In this document: positions 62,201 through 64,000 of the stretch, in pieces | Numbering within the stretch: position 1 is the first letter of the stretch | Layout of the letters: every line of letters starts with the position of its first letter | Source of the DNA: Anthropogastromicrobium aceti | GTDB taxonomy: Bacteria; Bacillota; Clostridia; Lachnospirales; Lachnospiraceae | Assembly (NCBI RefSeq): GCF_025567095.1 | Contig: NZ_JAOQJH010000001.1 | Direction: 5' to 3' (one strand) | DNA: 64,000 nt | Made by a program: the position numbers and the translations under genes | Notes under the pieces: model-generated | Told to the model about the DNA's origin: nothing | Database searches by the model: none | What the model saw: only the letters and a program-made list of their open reading frames with translations

Positions 62201-62248
62201 GATAAAATAAAAGAAAGGGAATTAAAATAAAAAAAATGGAGGTTTATT

Positions 62249-64000
62249 ATGAAGGTTACAAGAGCTGCAAGTATACCGCTTGTTACGCATGATCCATATT
62301 TTTCAATCTGGTCATCCAGTGACCATTTATATGATACGGATACTGTTCACTGGACTGGTAAGCGCCAGCAGATTCGAGGATATCTGACTGTGGATAAAAC
62401 TGTATATTGTTTTATGGGAGATAAGGAATTTCACCAGATATTACCTCAGATATCATTGGACGTGACAGCTACTGCGACAACATATACATTTGAAAACGAT
62501 AAGGTGCGATTATGCTGTCGTTTTACTTCTCCGCTTATTCTGAGTGATCCATTGCTTGTATCAAGACCGTGTACATATATTGATTTTATGGTTGAGAAAA
62601 AGAATGCGGATAATGTACAGCTTGATTTTATTGTATCAGCTGATCTCGTGCGCCAAGAAAAGGACGAAGTGGCAGGCTTTGCTGGAACTTTTAAACAGGG
62701 ATTTTCCTACGCGTCTATGGGACGTATGCGTCAGCAGCCGCTTGGAAGCAGCGGTGATCATACAACAATTGACTGGGGTTATGTGTATCTTGCAGGCAAT
62801 GATAAAAGCACGATTACATATGATGCAGCAAACGAAGCAATTCGCTGTCAGGCAGCAAATTTAAATGGTCAGACTACACTTATTCTGGCATATGATGATC
62901 TTGCATCAATCAATTATTTTGGAGAGTGGAGAAAGGCGTACTGGACAACAAAATATAAGACAATTCTGGAAGCAATTTCAGCTGCCTTTGCAGATCAGAA
63001 AAAGGTTTACAAGCAGGCATCAGAAATAGATTGTGAGATAGAAGCGAAGGCGAAAAAGATTGGCGGCGATGAGTATGCATTTTTATGTGTTATGAGCTAT
63101 CGTCATGCGATTGCAGCGCACAAGCTGATTACAGATGAAGATCAGAATTTAATTTTTCTCTCAAAGGAAAATGATTCTAATGGCTGCATTGGAACTGTTG
63201 ATGTAAGTTATCCGTCAGTGCCGTTATTTATGCTCTATAATACAGAATACATCAAGGGAATGTTGCGTCCAATTTTTAGATTTGCAGACTGTGATGTGTG
63301 GACGTATGATTTTGCACCTCATGATGTAGGACGCTATCCATATGCGTGGGGGCAGGTATATGGCCGCTCAGATGAGGAAAATAGGCGTTTTCGCTCAGAC
63401 AATCAATTTGTGTACCCGCCTTACTATATGTATCCGTCAGGAAGTAATGTATATGGTTTGCGTGATCAGATGCCTGTAGAGGAATGTGGAAATATGCTTA
63501 TTATGACGGCAATGGTTTGCCGTATGGAGCAAAATGTTTCATTTGCGCTACCATATATGGAAACATTAAAAAAATGGCGTGAATACCTGATACGTTATGG
63601 TGCAGATCCGGGTGAGCAGCTGTGTACAGATGATTTTGCCGGTCATCTTTCACATAATACAAACCTTTCTGTGAAGGCGATTATGGGAATCGAAGGATAT
63701 GCTCAGATAGCAGCTTTGGCAGGTGAAAAAGATGAGGCAAAGAAGTACCATAAGATAGCTGCAGATATGGCATCAGATTGGGAAAAGCGCGCAAAAGCAG
63801 ACGATCATTATCAGCTTGTATTTGGAGAAGGAAAAAAAGATACCTGGAGTCTAAAGTATAACCTGATTTGGGACAAGCTGTGGAAGAGCGGACTGTTTTT
63901 GGATGAGGTGTATGAAAAGGAGCTTGCTTATTATAAAAAGAAAGCAAATCGATATGGAACACCGCTTGACAGCAGAGCAGCTTATACAAAGAGTGACTGG
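62249..64000 (+). CDS. GtaA-type glutaminase-domain protein (DUF4965/DUF5127), partial
   Basis: The first 584 residues are visible; the gene runs off the right edge. It starts MKVTRAASIPLVTHDPYFSI after ATGGAGG. The N-terminal DUF5127-like beta domain (about 1-250) is followed by the alpha/alpha-barrel part: VSYPSVPLFMLYNTEYIKGM, FAPHDVGRYPYAWGQVYG, MPVEECGNMLIMTAMV and WSLKYNLIWDKLWK. These are hallmarks of the GtaA/DUF4965 family, named after a fungal glutaminase but glycosidase-like in fold. No signal peptide is seen. It fits the carbohydrate cluster upstream. Confidence 0.85.
   Translation, partial: MKVTRAASIPLVTHDPYFSIWSSSDHLYDTDTVHWTGKRQQIRGYLTVDKTVYCFMGDKEFHQILPQISLDVTATATTYTFENDKVRLCCRFTSPLILSDPLLVSRPCTYIDFMVEKKNADNVQLDFIVSADLVRQEKDEVAGFAGTFKQGFSYASMGRMRQQPLGSSGDHTTIDWGYVYLAGNDKSTITYDAANEAIRCQAANLNGQTTLILAYDDLASINYFGEWRKAYWTTKYKTILEAISAAFADQKKVYKQASEIDCEIEAKAKKIGGDEYAFLCVMSYRHAIAAHKLITDEDQNLIFLSKENDSNGCIGTVDVSYPSVPLFMLYNTEYIKGMLRPIFRFADCDVWTYDFAPHDVGRYPYAWGQVYGRSDEENRRFRSDNQFVYPPYYMYPSGSNVYGLRDQMPVEECGNMLIMTAMVCRMEQNVSFALPYMETLKKWREYLIRYGADPGEQLCTDDFAGHLSHNTNLSVKAIMGIEGYAQIAALAGEKDEAKKYHKIAADMASDWEKRAKADDHYQLVFGEGKKDTWSLKYNLIWDKLWKSGLFLDEVYEKELAYYKKKANRYGTPLDSRAAYTKSDW

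Overview
The window looks like a low-GC, spore-forming member of the Clostridia, most likely a Lachnospiraceae gut anaerobe. Evidence is the gene order (rqcH / yicC-remA-gmk-rpoZ-rimO-pgsA; asp23-fakA-recG; rsmD-coaD with ylbJ), sporulation genes (an alpha/beta SASP, gerW/ytfJ with a DUF2953 partner, ylbJ), strong AGGAGG-type ribosome sites, TTG/GTG starts and near-consensus sigma-A promoters. The genus cannot be fixed from the sequence alone. A run of 291 N (60717-61007) shows that this is a scaffolded draft assembly.

Layout. (1) 1-22.2 kb is conserved housekeeping DNA: ribosome rescue, nucleotide and RNA metabolism, sporulation and spore germination, L28, recG, rRNA methylation and pseudouridylation, coaD and recU. 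(2) 22.2-26.6 kb is a histidine operon, hisZ-hisG-hisD-hisB-hisI, with a perfect consensus promoter, a leader hairpin and a terminator; hisA, hisF and hisH are not in the window. (3) 26.7-29.5 kb holds PHP, macrodomain-HTH and von Willebrand A genes.

(4) 29.5-50.2 kb is an accessory region, visibly more AT-rich and rich in ATA/AGA/AAA codons, dominated by genes of defence type. In order: a caspase-like protease; a P-loop ATPase; a YgjP-type metalloprotease; an Eco57I-like N6-adenine methylase; a GIY-YIG-like/SF2 helicase with a methylase-like tail; an FRG-domain protein; a possible PD-(D/E)XK protein; an AbiA-like reverse transcriptase with a C-terminal HEPN motif; a candidate structured RNA; a Nudix hydrolase; a 3-methyladenine glycosylase; a 5'-truncated second copy of the ATPase; a DUF262-DUF1524-DUF4357 (GmrSD-like) nuclease; a beta-helix protein; a histidine phosphatase; a degenerate J-domain-like protein; and a HIRAN protein. 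The intact and truncated ATPase copies lie as direct repeats about 12.5 kb apart and bracket the restriction/FRG/RT block. This is the most likely place for an undescribed system.

(5) 50.3-53.8 kb has adenine deaminase behind possible operators, a methyltransferase, an ATC-hydrolase-like protein and an SDR gene remnant. (6) 53.9-64 kb is a carbohydrate/ADP-ribose-type cluster: ADP-ribosylglycohydrolase, a large GH3 enzyme with an inserted domain, an SGNH hydrolase, a Gfo/Idh/MocA oxidoreductase, a GNAT acetyltransferase, an alpha/beta hydrolase cut by the gap, a 143-nt palindromic intergenic element, and a GtaA-type glutaminase-domain protein running off the right edge. I saw no tRNA, rRNA, CRISPR array or insertion sequence.
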